Shown in pieces: positions 44,214-53,216 of a stretch of DNA of 64,000 bases. Within the stretch, counting starts at the first letter, position 1; the number at the start of each line of letters is the position of its first letter. Made by a program: the position numbers and the translations under genes. The DNA is from Pseudomonas mediterranea CFBP 5447 (GTDB lineage: Bacteria > Pseudomonadota > Gammaproteobacteria > Pseudomonadales > Pseudomonadaceae): contig NZ_KN322987.1 in the NCBI RefSeq assembly GCF_000774145.1, forward strand, positions 916,747 to 980,746. Direction: 5' to 3'. The notes under the pieces are model-generated. The model was not told where the DNA came from. It saw nothing but the letters and a program-made list of their open reading frames with translations, and ran no database searches.

Positions 44214-45287
44214 ATGAATGACCTAACCGGCAAGTGGCTTAAACGCGGGGCTCTGGGAAGCTTGGTTTTGTTGGGCATTCTGGGTGCCTGGTATGTGCTC
44301 GGACCCGCCCCTATAGACCCCGATTTCGCCAGCGGCAACGGGCGAATCGAAGCCACCGAAGTCGATATAGCAAGCAAACTGGCCGGGCGTATCAGCACCA
44401 TTCTGGTGGCCGAGGGCGAACAGGTCGCCGCCGGTCAGGTGCTGGCGCGCATGGATACCCAGGCGTTGCGAGCCGAACTGCTCCAGGCCCAGGCCCAGTT
44501 ACAGCGGGCCCGTACCGCCAAACTCACCGCAGCCGCGCTCGTCGCGCAACGGGAAAGCGAAAAGGTTACCGCGCGGGCGGTGGTTGCCCAGCGCCAAGCT
44601 GAACTGATTGCCACACAGAAGCGCTTTGCCCGCACGGAAATCCTCGTAAGCCGCAACGCCCTCGCCCGCCAGCAGCTGGATGACGACCGCGCGCTGCTCG
44701 ACAGCGGTCAGGCCGCGCTGGCGGCAGCCAACTCACAAGTATTGACGGCCCAGGCCGGGATCGAAGCCGCCAAATCTCAAGTCGAGGAGGCCCAAGCCAG
44801 CATCGAGGCGGCAGCCGCGACCGAGCAACGCCTGCAGGCGGACCTCACCGATACCGAGCTCAAGGCGCCCCGCGATGGACGCGTGCAATACCGCATCGCC
44901 GAAGAAGGCGAAGTGATTCCCGCTGGAGGCAAGGTCCTGAACCTCGTGGACCTGAGCGACGTGTACCTGACGTTCTTTTTGCCGACTCAGCAGGCCGGTC
45001 GGGTGGCTATCGGCAGCGAAGTGCACGTGATCATTGATGCCGTGCCGCAATACGTGATCCCTGCCACCGCCAGCTACGTGGACAGTGTTGCGCAATTCAC
45101 GCCGAAGACGGTGGAAACTACCAGTGAACGGGAAAAGCTGATGTTCCGTATCAAGGCGCGGATAGACCCCGAACTGCTGCGCAAGCACCTCAGCCAAGTG
45201 AAAACCGGCGTACCTGGCGTGGCTCATGTCCGGCTGAACCCTCAAGCCCAATGGCCAGCCGCACTGAAGATCAAGGTGCCCGAATGA
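44214..45287 (+). CDS. HlyD-family membrane-fusion protein (YhiI-like)
   Basis: 357 aa. A single N-terminal membrane anchor (LGSLVLLGILGAWYVLG), a lipoyl half (ASKLAGRISTILVAEGEQVAAGQVL), a long Ala/Gln-rich coiled-coil region (about residues 85-210) and the second lipoyl half (DTELKAPRDGRVQYRIAEEGEV). It is the periplasmic adaptor for the ABC genes that follow; its stop overlaps the rbbA ATG by 4 bases (ATGA). Order HlyD-RbbA-YhhJ equals the E. coli yhiI-rbbA-yhhJ operon. Exported substrate unknown. Confidence 0.9.
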   Translation: MNDLTGKWLKRGALGSLVLLGILGAWYVLGPAPIDPDFASGNGRIEATEVDIASKLAGRISTILVAEGEQVAAGQVLARMDTQALRAELLQAQAQLQRARTAKLTAAALVAQRESEKVTARAVVAQRQAELIATQKRFARTEILVSRNALARQQLDDDRALLDSGQAALAAANSQVLTAQAGIEAAKSQVEEAQASIEAAAATEQRLQADLTDTELKAPRDGRVQYRIAEEGEVIPAGGKVLNLVDLSDVYLTFFLPTQQAGRVAIGSEVHVIIDAVPQYVIPATASYVDSVAQFTPKTVETTSEREKLMFRIKARIDPELLRKHLSQVKTGVPGVAHVRLNPQAQWPAALKIKVPE

Positions 45288-48028
45288 CCGACGGGTTCGC
45301 TTGGGCAGCACGCCTGCAGGACGTGGGGCTGCGGTACGGCAAGACCATCGCCCTGGACAGCGTCACGGTGGATATTCCCGCCACCGCCACCGTCGGCCTG
45401 ATCGGCCCGGACGGTGTCGGCAAGTCCAGCCTGTTGGGGTTGATCGCCGGGGCCCGGACCGTACAGCAAGGACGCCTGACTGTGTTGAACGGCGATATAG
45501 CCAACGCCCGTCATCGTGAAGCCCTGTGTCCCCGCATTGCCTACATGCCACAGGGTTTGGGCAAGAATCTCTACCCGACCCTGTCCGTACTTGAGAACCT
45601 GGACTTTTTTGCCCGCCTGTTCGGGCAGGGCCGGCATGAACGTCGGCAACGCATCGATGCCTTGTTGGCGAGCACCGGGCTGACCCCTTTTGCGGACCGC
45701 CCGGCAGGTAAGTTGTCGGGAGGCATGAAGCAGAAGCTGGGGCTGTGTTGCGCGCTGATTCACGACCCCGACCTGCTGATTCTTGATGAGCCCACGACCG
45801 GCGTCGATCCCTTGGCGCGTAATCAGTTCTGGGCGTTGATTGCCGACCTGCGAACGCGCAGGCCCCATATGAGCGTGCTGGTGGCTACGGCCTACATGGA
45901 AGAGGCCGAGCGCTTCGATCACTTGCTGATGATGGACGCCGGCAAGGTGTTGACCAGTGGCTCACCTGCGCAAATCCTCCAGCGAACCGAATGTCAGGAC
46001 CTGGAAACAGCGTTCATCGCCCTGCTGCCACCCGACCGTCGACGGGGCCACACATCGCTGGTGATCACGCCGCGCGTCGAACGCGCTGGACAGCCGGTGA
46101 TCGCCATCGAGGCCCGGGAACTGACCTGTCGCTTCGGCGCATTCACAGCAGTGGACAGTGCCAGTTTTCGCATCGAGCGCGGAGAGATCTTCGGTTTCCT
46201 GGGCTCCAATGGCTGCGGCAAGTCCACCACCATGAAGATGCTGACCGGCTTGTTACCGGCCACCTCCGGGCAGGCCTGGTTGTTCGGCAAGCAAGTCGAC
46301 CCGCACGACCTCAAGACCCGACAGCGCGTGGGGTACATGTCTCAAGGCTTCTCCCTCTATAACGAGCTGACGGTACGGCAGAACCTGGTGCTGCATGCGC
46401 AGTTGTTCCATGTACCCAGGGATGAAATTGACAGCCGCGTCCACGAGGCCGCCGAACGTTTCGGCCTGAAACAGAACCTTGACGCCCTTCCCGACCGGTT
46501 GCCGTTGGGTATCCGCCAACGCCTCTCGCTGGCGGTGGCGCTGATCCATAAACCCGACGTGCTGATCCTCGACGAGCCCACCTCTGGGGTAGACCCCATC
46601 GCGCGTGACGCTTTCTGGCAGCACTTGCTCGACCTGTCGCGCAATGACGGTGTGACTATATTCATCTCCACTCATTTCATGAACGAGGCGCAGCGCTGCG
46701 ACCGAATATCATTCATGCATGCCGGACGGGTATTGGTCAGCGGCGCGCCCGAGCAACTGATCATTGAGCGGGGGTTGCCCAGTTTGGAGCAAACCTTCGT
46801 TTCATACCTGGAGCAAGCCGCCGGCAGCGAGGCAACCCCAGCGCAGTCCGAGAACCCCAGCAAGCAATCACCCGCTATCGAAGCGCCGTCCAAGCCCCCC
46901 GTCAAATCGCACCGCAACGGCTTCAGCGGCCTGCGAATGTTCACTTACGCCCAACGCGAAACCATGGAAATCCGCCGCGACCCGATCCGCCTGACATTGG
47001 CGGCGCTGGGTACGGTATTGCTGATGTTCATCATGGGTTACGGCATCAGCCTGGACGTCGAAGACCTGTCGTTTGCGGTCCTGGACCGAGACCAGACCAC
47101 CACCAGCCTGGCCTATGTCCGCAGTTTTTCCGGGTCGCGCTATTTTATCGAACAACCCGAGCTGCTTGACTACGTTGACCTGGAGACACGCTTGCAAAGC
47201 GGTTCAATCACCCTGGCATTGGAGATCCCGCCCAATTTCGGCCGCGACCTCAAGCGCGGCCGCCAGCCCACGGTAGCCGCTTGGGTGGACGGGGCGATGC
47301 CCATGCGCGCACGCACGATAGAGGGTTATGTCAACGGCTTGCACAGCGGCTACCTGGCAGAGCTCGGGTATAACGGAGCGGCGCTGGCCAACGTGGAAGT
47401 GCGTTACCGCTACAACCCGGATGTGGAAAGCCTGCAAGCCATGGTGCCGGCAATTATTCCGCTGTTGTTGATGATGATCCCGGCCATGCTCACTGCATTG
47501 GGGGTGGTACGGGAAAAAGAGATGGGCTCGATCATCAACCTGTATGTCACACCCGTGACCCGGTTGGAGTTCCTGCTAGGAAAACAGCAGCCCTACGTCG
47601 CCATGGGCATGCTCAACTTTTTACTGATGTGTGCCTTGGCCGTCTGGGTGTTCGGCGTGCCGCTCAAAGGCAGTCTCTGGGTGCTGAGCCTGGGGGCGTT
47701 GCTGTATGTCGGCACCTCCACGGGGTTGGGCCTGTGGTTGTCGACATTCATGAGCAGCCAGATTGCGGCCGTCTTCGGCACCGCCATTGTCACCCTGCTG
47801 CCGGCCATCCAGTTTTCCGGATTGATCAACCCGGTTTCCTCACTGGAGGGTTTCGGCGCCCTGGTCGGCAAGGTGTATCCCACCGCACAGTTTCTCACGA
47901 TCAGCCGAGGGGTGTTTTCAAAGGCGCTGGAGCTGCAGGCGCTGGCGCCTTATTTCCTGCAACTGCTGGTGACGGTGCCGATCCTGATTGGCCTGAGTGT
48001 GCTCTGCCTGCACAAACAGGAGCGCTAG
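45284..48028 (+). CDS. rbbA: RbbA-like double-ABC ATPase/permease fusion
   Basis: 914 aa. Two ATPase domains then a membrane domain. ATPase 1: Walker A GPDGVGKSS (about 45), signature KLSGGMKQK, Walker B LLILDEPTTGVD. ATPase 2: GSNGCGKSTT (about 310), a weak signature LPLGIRQRLS, and VLILDEPTSGVD. After a linker rich in Pro/Ser (about 520-545) an ABC-2 permease with about six helices fills the C-terminus. E. coli RbbA was described as a ribosome-bound ATPase, yet the permease half argues for export. ATPase 2's signature is degenerate (LGIRQ for LSGGQ). Confidence 0.91.
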   Translation: MTDGFAWAARLQDVGLRYGKTIALDSVTVDIPATATVGLIGPDGVGKSSLLGLIAGARTVQQGRLTVLNGDIANARHREALCPRIAYMPQGLGKNLYPTLSVLENLDFFARLFGQGRHERRQRIDALLASTGLTPFADRPAGKLSGGMKQKLGLCCALIHDPDLLILDEPTTGVDPLARNQFWALIADLRTRRPHMSVLVATAYMEEAERFDHLLMMDAGKVLTSGSPAQILQRTECQDLETAFIALLPPDRRRGHTSLVITPRVERAGQPVIAIEARELTCRFGAFTAVDSASFRIERGEIFGFLGSNGCGKSTTMKMLTGLLPATSGQAWLFGKQVDPHDLKTRQRVGYMSQGFSLYNELTVRQNLVLHAQLFHVPRDEIDSRVHEAAERFGLKQNLDALPDRLPLGIRQRLSLAVALIHKPDVLILDEPTSGVDPIARDAFWQHLLDLSRNDGVTIFISTHFMNEAQRCDRISFMHAGRVLVSGAPEQLIIERGLPSLEQTFVSYLEQAAGSEATPAQSENPSKQSPAIEAPSKPPVKSHRNGFSGLRMFTYAQRETMEIRRDPIRLTLAALGTVLLMFIMGYGISLDVEDLSFAVLDRDQTTTSLAYVRSFSGSRYFIEQPELLDYVDLETRLQSGSITLALEIPPNFGRDLKRGRQPTVAAWVDGAMPMRARTIEGYVNGLHSGYLAELGYNGAALANVEVRYRYNPDVESLQAMVPAIIPLLLMMIPAMLTALGVVREKEMGSIINLYVTPVTRLEFLLGKQQPYVAMGMLNFLLMCALAVWVFGVPLKGSLWVLSLGALLYVGTSTGLGLWLSTFMSSQIAAVFGTAIVTLLPAIQFSGLINPVSSLEGFGALVGKVYPTAQFLTISRGVFSKALELQALAPYFLQLLVTVPILIGLSVLCLHKQER

Positions 48029-48030
48029 CC

Positions 48031-49155
48031 ATGTACAGTCTCTTGAACATCCTGCGCCTGGGCATCAAGGAGTTCCGCAGCCTGTACCACGACCGGGCGA
48101 TGCTGATCCTGATCGTCTGGGCCTTCTCGTTCGGCATCTACACTGCCGCCTCGGGCATACCCGAGGCGTTGCACCACGCGCCGCTGGCCATCGTCGATGA
48201 AGATCACTCGCAACTCTCCGAACGATTGAACGCGGCTTTTCAACTGCCCTACTTCCTGCCTCCAGCGAAAATCAACAGCCAGCAGGTCGATGCGGGCATG
48301 GACAGCGGTCGTTATACGTTCGCCCTTGATATTGCGCCCGATTTTCAACAGGACGTCCTCGCTGGGCGCCGTCCAAGCCTGCAGCTCAACGTCGATGCCA
48401 CCCAGATCGGCCAGGCCTTCACAGGCGCAGGCTACATCCAGACCATCGTCGCCACTGAAATCGGCAAATTCGTCCAAGGCTTGCGCGATGGGCCGCGCCC
48501 GCCGGTGAGCTTGGCCATGCGCATGCAGTTCAATCCCAACCTGACCCAGGCCTGGTTCACCTCGGTGATGCAACTGATTGATTACATCACCATGGTGTCG
48601 ATCATCCTCACGGGTGCAGCACTGATTCGAGAACGTGAGCACGGCACCCTGGAACATTTGCTGGTGATGCCGCTACGGGCGTTCGAGATCATGTTGGCCA
48701 AGATCTGGTCCATGGGTCTGGTGGTGCTGCTGGCCACCGCTTTTGCCATATGGGTGATCGTCCAGGGCTGGGTGGCCGTGCCCATCAGCGGCTCCATCGG
48801 CTTGTTCCTGCTCGGCACCGCGCTGCACTTGTTTGCAACCACCTCCATCGGTATCTACCTGGGCACCGTGGCGCGCTCAATGCCTCAATTAGGGCTGCTG
48901 AGTATTTTGATCCTGCTGCCGCTCCAGTTGCTTTCCGGCGGGGCCACTCCACGCGAAAGCATGCCGCAGCTCGTGCAGAACCTGATGCTGGCCGCCCCCA
49001 CCACACACTTCGTCAGCTTCGCCCAAGGCATTTTGTACCGGGGTGCGGGACTGGCGATTGTCTGGCCGCAATTCCTGGCGATTGCTTCGATCGGCACGCT
49101 GTTTTTCATAGCGGCATTACTGCGATTTCGCCGTGCAATCTCGCAGATGGCTTGA
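48031..49155 (+). CDS. ABC-2 permease (YhhJ-like)
   Basis: 374 aa; AGGAG 8 bases before the ATG and 2 bases after the rbbA stop. One N-terminal helix, a large periplasmic domain (about residues 40-180), then five helices (LIDYITMVSIILTGAALIRE; TLEHLLVMPL and following). The EREHGTLEHLLVMPL turn is typical of ABC-2 permeases contacting their ATPase. It is the second permease of the RbbA exporter. Last gene of the operon. Confidence 0.92.
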   Translation: MYSLLNILRLGIKEFRSLYHDRAMLILIVWAFSFGIYTAASGIPEALHHAPLAIVDEDHSQLSERLNAAFQLPYFLPPAKINSQQVDAGMDSGRYTFALDIAPDFQQDVLAGRRPSLQLNVDATQIGQAFTGAGYIQTIVATEIGKFVQGLRDGPRPPVSLAMRMQFNPNLTQAWFTSVMQLIDYITMVSIILTGAALIREREHGTLEHLLVMPLRAFEIMLAKIWSMGLVVLLATAFAIWVIVQGWVAVPISGSIGLFLLGTALHLFATTSIGIYLGTVARSMPQLGLLSILILLPLQLLSGGATPRESMPQLVQNLMLAAPTTHFVSFAQGILYRGAGLAIVWPQFLAIASIGTLFFIAALLRFRRAISQMA

Positions 49156-49204
49156 GGCTTCATCGAAAAGCCGATTACCGCGTTGTGTGCTCGCTTGAGC
49201 CTTA

Positions 49205-49218
49205 TTGATTTAGCTCAA
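49205..49218. promoter_or_regulatory. Anr/FNR box upstream of the BON gene
   Basis: TTGAT-TTAG-CTCAA matches the TTGAT-N4-ATCAA consensus at 9 of 10 positions and lies 85 bases before the BON-gene ATG. Confidence 0.65.
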
Positions 49219-49303
49219 TGTCACTGCGTCGCTCAGGCGTAAAAAAAGCAGGCCGGGTATTTAACGGCTCCGCATTTTCCACCGTTGCATGGAGGATCCT
49301 GAA

Positions 49304-49951
49304 ATGAGCGACTTGAGCCTGCGAAACACTCTTCTCGAAGCACTTGAGTTCCAACCTGATATCAACGCCGCAAATATAGGCGTGGCCGTGGACAACGGCG
49401 TCGTCACCCTTTCTGGACACGTCAGTAGCTTCGCCCAGAAAATCAGCGCGGAACGTGCCGTCAAGGGCGTCAAAGGGGTGCGCGCCGTGGCTGAGGAAAT
49501 ACAGGTCAGACCGAACCAGAACTCCGGTACGACAGATGACGTCATTGCCAATCGCGCGCTGAACATTCTCAACTGGAGCTCCGATGTCCCTGAAGGCGAC
49601 ATCAAGCTGGTCGTGCACAATGGCTGGGTCGCTCTGGAAGGTGAAGTGGATTGGCAGTACCAGAGGGAGGCTGCTGAGCGAGCAGTGTTCAAATTATCCG
49701 GCGTGGTGGGTGTGAAAAACCGACTCACCCTGCGCCCACGGGCGGATGCAGGCGATATCCAGCGTTGTATCGAGGATGCCCTCAAGCGCAGTGCCGAACT
49801 CGACGCCAAACAGATCCACGTCAAGGTCGACGGCGATGTGGTAAGACTCGACGGCAAGGTCCATTTATGGAGCCAACGCCGATTGGCGGAGCGGGCAGCC
49901 TGGTCTGTGCCTGGAGTCAGAGAGGTGGACGATCATTTATTGCTGGTCTGA
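49304..49951 (+). CDS. Three-BON-domain protein
   Basis: 215 aa from ATG 49304 with GGAGG 8 bases upstream. Three BON repeats at about 3-72, 80-148 and 150-215, each ending in the G-V-x-x-V pattern (VKGVRAVAEEI; LSGVVGVKNRL; VPGVREVDDHL). There is no signal peptide or lipobox, so unlike OsmY it should stay in the cytosol. BON domains bind membranes or support osmotic and stress tolerance. An Anr box precedes it. Confidence 0.88.
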   Translation: MSDLSLRNTLLEALEFQPDINAANIGVAVDNGVVTLSGHVSSFAQKISAERAVKGVKGVRAVAEEIQVRPNQNSGTTDDVIANRALNILNWSSDVPEGDIKLVVHNGWVALEGEVDWQYQREAAERAVFKLSGVVGVKNRLTLRPRADAGDIQRCIEDALKRSAELDAKQIHVKVDGDVVRLDGKVHLWSQRRLAERAAWSVPGVREVDDHLLLV

Positions 49952-50110
49952 CCAGGGCTGCGGAGCGCCGCGTATCTCCCGTCTTTGTGACTGGCTTGAA
50001 GGGTCGCAACCCATCGCTGAATCGACAGACGGTAGGATTCAGGCGACAAAAAACAGGCACGGTTCTGAGTCGGTCTTCTATGCTTGCTCCAATTATAGGA
50101 ATTTTTCCCT

Positions 50111-50863
50111 ATGGTCGAGCTGGAACCGCGTCTTTTGAAGGTACATGCCCTCCGGACCGCTTGCTCAAACTGCAGCGTGCTGGAACTGTGCCTGCCGATC
50201 GGCCTTACGGGCGATGAGGTCGAGCGCCTCGACACCCTGATCACCCAGCGGCTCAAGGTCAAGAAAGGCGCGGCGCTGTATCGCACCGGCGACCCATTGC
50301 GCTCGTTGTATGCGGTGAGAGTGGGCTTTTTCAAGACCAGCGTCCTTTCGGTAGACGGTCGCGAGCAAGTCACCGGTTTCCAGATGCAAGGCGAAATGCT
50401 CGGCCTGGACGCTATCAGCAGCGATCACTACGCCTGTAATGCCATTGCCCTGGAAGACAGCGAAGTCTGCCCGCTGCCTTTCAACCTCTTGGAAAAACTG
50501 GCCCACGACCTACCCTCGCTACAACACAACCTGAACAAGCTCCTGAGCCAGGAAATCGTGCGCGACCACAGTATGCTGTTGATGCTCGGCAACATGAACG
50601 CCGACGAGCGCCTGGCGGCGTTCCTGTTGAATCTGTCGCAACGGCTCAATATGCGCGGCTATTCCTCGCGGGAGTTTGTCCTGCGCATGAGTCGCGAGGC
50701 GATCGGCTCCTACCTGGGCCTGCGCCTGGAAACGATTTGCCGGGGCATTGCCCACCTGCGCCAGGAGGAACTGGTGGACATGCGTGGACGCAACGTCACG
50801 ATCCTGGACCTGCCCGGGCTCAAGCAGAAGGTCGCCGGTTGCCACCGTCATAGCGAGCTGTAA
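50111..50863 (+). CDS. FNR-type oxygen-sensing regulator (Anr-like paralog)
   Basis: 250 aa. Iron-sulfur ligands Cys18, Cys21, Cys27 (CSNCSVLELC) and Cys109 match the 4Fe-4S set of FNR/Anr. A cyclic-nucleotide-fold domain (about 30-145), dimer helix and HTH follow. The recognition helix reads LETICR: Glu207 and Arg211 match FNR Glu209 and Arg213, but FNR Ser212 is replaced by Cys210. It should still bind TTGAT-N4-ATCAA-like sites, several of which surround it, perhaps with altered strength. No box lies before its own gene. Confidence 0.9.
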   Translation: MVELEPRLLKVHALRTACSNCSVLELCLPIGLTGDEVERLDTLITQRLKVKKGAALYRTGDPLRSLYAVRVGFFKTSVLSVDGREQVTGFQMQGEMLGLDAISSDHYACNAIALEDSEVCPLPFNLLEKLAHDLPSLQHNLNKLLSQEIVRDHSMLLMLGNMNADERLAAFLLNLSQRLNMRGYSSREFVLRMSREAIGSYLGLRLETICRGIAHLRQEELVDMRGRNVTILDLPGLKQKVAGCHRHSEL

Positions 50864-50882
50864 TGCCTGCCTTGCATCACAT

Positions 50883-50896
50883 CTGATCTACATCAA
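50883..50896. promoter_or_regulatory. Anr/FNR box upstream of the ArcD-like gene
   Basis: CTGAT-CTAC-ATCAA, 9 of 10 matches to the consensus, 97 bases before the antiporter ATG. Confidence 0.72.
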
Positions 50897-50993
50897 TACC
50901 CCTTTGCGCCTCCAGGCCGACATTAAGACGTAGCGTTCGAACCTTTGTATCGACGAAGGTTACCGAACCTCCCGTCTCATGGAGGCTTAGATC

Positions 50994-52487
50994 ATGGCAA
51001 CACAACTGCATGGTACAGAACCGCTCGTCCCGACCGTCAAACCTCATCCTCTGGCTGGCAGTTTGCGCAAGGTCGAACCCCGACGCCTGTCGCTGAGCCT
51101 GTTGGTCGCCCTGGTTGTCGGCTCAATGATCGGCAGCGGCATCTTCAGCCTGCCCCAGAACATGGCGGCCAGCGCCGGCGCCGGGGCGATCCTGATCGGC
51201 TGGCTCATCACCGGCGCGGGCATGCTCTCGCTGGCCCTGGTTTACCAGACGCTCTCCAATCGCCAACCGGAACTGGACAACGGAGTGTTCGCCTATGCCC
51301 GTGCGCTGGGCGGTGAATTCCTGGGATTCAACTCAGCATGGGGCTACTGGATCAGCGCCTGGATCGGCAACGTCAGTTACCTGGTGATCCTGTTCGCTGC
51401 CCTCAGTTACTTTTTTCCGGTATTCGGTGAAGGCAACAATAAAGCCGCGATTGCTGGCGCGTCCGTCGTGTTGTGGGCGCTGCACTGGATGATCCTGCGT
51501 GGAATGCGCACCGCCGCCAAGGCCAACGCCATGACCACGATCGCCAAAGTGGTGCCGCTGCTGCTGTTCATCGGCCTGGTCATTGCCGGCTTCTCCAAAA
51601 ACACCTTCTTGACGGATTTCTGGGGCACACCGGCATTGGGCAGTACGCTGGACCAAGTCAAGAGCACCATGTTGGTGACGGTCTGGGTGTTCATTGGTAT
51701 CGAAGGCGCCAACGTATTTTCTGCCAGGGCAGCCGAACGGGCTGATGTCGGCCGAGCCACCGTGATTGGCTTCATCCTGACATTGCTGTTGCTGATCGCT
51801 GTTTCCCTGTTGTCGCTGGGCATTCTCAGGCAACCCGAACTGGCCGCCCTGAAGAACCCTTCCATGGCAGGAGTGCTGGAAGTGGTTGCCGGGCCCTGGG
51901 GCGCCGTGCTGATCAGCATCGGTCTGATTGTGTCGGTGGGTGGTGCATTGCTGGCCTGGACGCTGCTCGCGGCCGAATCAGTGTTCACCCCAGCCAAGGA
52001 AAAGGTCATGCCCCGGCTGCTGGCCAGCGAAAATCAACGGGGCGCACCTGCCAACGCACTGTGGATCACCAACGGCTGCATTCAGCTGTTCCTGTTGCTG
52101 ACCCTGTATTCGAGCGCCAGCTACCTGGCCCTGATTTCACTTGCCACTTCGATGATCCTGCTGCCTTACCTGTTCAGTGGCCTGTATGCACTGAAAATGA
52201 CCTGGCAAGGCCAGACCTACGCCGGTCATCGTGGGTTGCAACTGCGCGACATGGCCATCGCCGTGGTCGCAACGGGCTATTGCGTCTGGCTGCTCTACGC
52301 CGCCGGCCCCCGGTACATGCTGCTCAGCGCCCTCCTCTATGCCCCCGGCACGCTGATCTACCTGAGCGCTCAACGGGCCAGAACCGACCGTGCCCTTAAC
52401 GGTTTCGGCTGGAGCCTGCTGCTGGTGATCTGGGGGGCGGCGATCTTTGCCGGTTGGATGCTCTGGTCCGGCCAGCTGTCTTTGTAG
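50994..52487 (+). CDS. Basic amino-acid/polyamine antiporter, ArcD-like
   Basis: 497 aa; GGAGG 8 bases before ATG 50994. About 12-13 helices of the APA family, TM1 SLSLLVALVVGSMIGSGIFS with the GSGIFSLP substrate loop. In P. aeruginosa ArcD swaps arginine for ornithine to feed anaerobic ATP production. No arcABC follows here, so it either serves distant arc genes or exchanges another basic amino acid. An Anr box upstream supports use under low oxygen. Confidence 0.88.
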   Translation: MATQLHGTEPLVPTVKPHPLAGSLRKVEPRRLSLSLLVALVVGSMIGSGIFSLPQNMAASAGAGAILIGWLITGAGMLSLALVYQTLSNRQPELDNGVFAYARALGGEFLGFNSAWGYWISAWIGNVSYLVILFAALSYFFPVFGEGNNKAAIAGASVVLWALHWMILRGMRTAAKANAMTTIAKVVPLLLFIGLVIAGFSKNTFLTDFWGTPALGSTLDQVKSTMLVTVWVFIGIEGANVFSARAAERADVGRATVIGFILTLLLLIAVSLLSLGILRQPELAALKNPSMAGVLEVVAGPWGAVLISIGLIVSVGGALLAWTLLAAESVFTPAKEKVMPRLLASENQRGAPANALWITNGCIQLFLLLTLYSSASYLALISLATSMILLPYLFSGLYALKMTWQGQTYAGHRGLQLRDMAIAVVATGYCVWLLYAAGPRYMLLSALLYAPGTLIYLSAQRARTDRALNGFGWSLLLVIWGAAIFAGWMLWSGQLSL

Positions 52488-52522
52488 GTTCGCAGGCGTG
52501 CACTGACCCGTTCGGCAACGGT

Positions 52523-52542
52523 GCCTGGCAATGGGGCCAGGC
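52523..52542 (+). other. Stem-loop between the antiporter and Hsp20 genes
   Basis: GCCTGGC-N6-GCCAGGC, perfect 7-base arms in the leader of hsp20, 32 bases before its ATG. There is no T-run, so it is more likely a leader structure or attenuator than a terminator. Confidence 0.45.
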
Positions 52543-52574
52543 TCCCTCCGGACATCACCAAAGAGGAATATCCA

Positions 52575-53111
52575 ATGTCCAATTCAGTGAAAAAAATGCC
52601 GGTCAACAGCGACCAGCAAGTGCAGCACTCCACCAGGACAGATACCTGGCATCCGTTGGAAAAACTTCGTCAGCAGGTGGATCACCTGTTCGAAGATTTC
52701 AACCGGGGCACAGCGCTCTCGACCTTCAGCCGCGGGCTGTTCGATGTAGAGCCTTTCTGGCGCCGTGAGTTCTCCGCCAGCCTGCCGGCAGTGGACATCA
52801 GTGAGAAGGAAAAGAACTTTGAAATTACCGCCGAGCTGCCTGGCATGGATCAGAAGGACATCGAGATCCGCCTGGCCAACGGCAACCTGATCATCAAGGG
52901 GCAAAAGAAGGAAGCCAAGGAAGAAAAGAAAAAGGGTTATCACCTGTCCGAACGCCGTTACGGTTCCTTCGAACGGGTGTTCAACCTGCCAAAAGGCATC
53001 GATAGCGACAAGATCGAAGCCCAGTTCAGCAAAGGCGTGCTGACGCTGACACTGCCGAAAAAACCAGAAGCACTCAAAGCGGAAAAGGTCGTCCCGATCA
53101 AGTCTGATTGA
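52575..53111 (+). CDS. Hsp20-family small heat-shock protein
   Basis: 178 aa. A disordered N-arm, then the alpha-crystallin domain at about residues 73-170 (VDISEKEKNFEITAELPGMD; FERVFNLPKGID; GVLTLTLPKK) and the C-terminal VVPIKSD with an I-x-I-like tail. ATP-independent chaperone that holds unfolded proteins. No Anr box immediately upstream; it may be read through from the antiporter gene (87-base gap) or have its own promoter. Confidence 0.92.
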   Translation: MSNSVKKMPVNSDQQVQHSTRTDTWHPLEKLRQQVDHLFEDFNRGTALSTFSRGLFDVEPFWRREFSASLPAVDISEKEKNFEITAELPGMDQKDIEIRLANGNLIIKGQKKEAKEEKKKGYHLSERRYGSFERVFNLPKGIDSDKIEAQFSKGVLTLTLPKKPEALKAEKVVPIKSD

Positions 53112-53125
53112 CTGCCTTGAAACCT

Positions 53126-53157
53126 GCCCCTCGCCGGCCAACGACGAGGGGCTTTTT
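53126..53157 (+). terminator. Rho-independent terminator after hsp20
   Basis: GCCCCTCG and CGAGGGGC pair across an 11-base loop, followed by five T. Confidence 0.88.
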
Positions 53158-53216
53158 CATGCCTGCGCCGATTGAGCGAACAGGTGGGTGTCATGCCCGC
53201 TCGCGAAGGCGATCGT

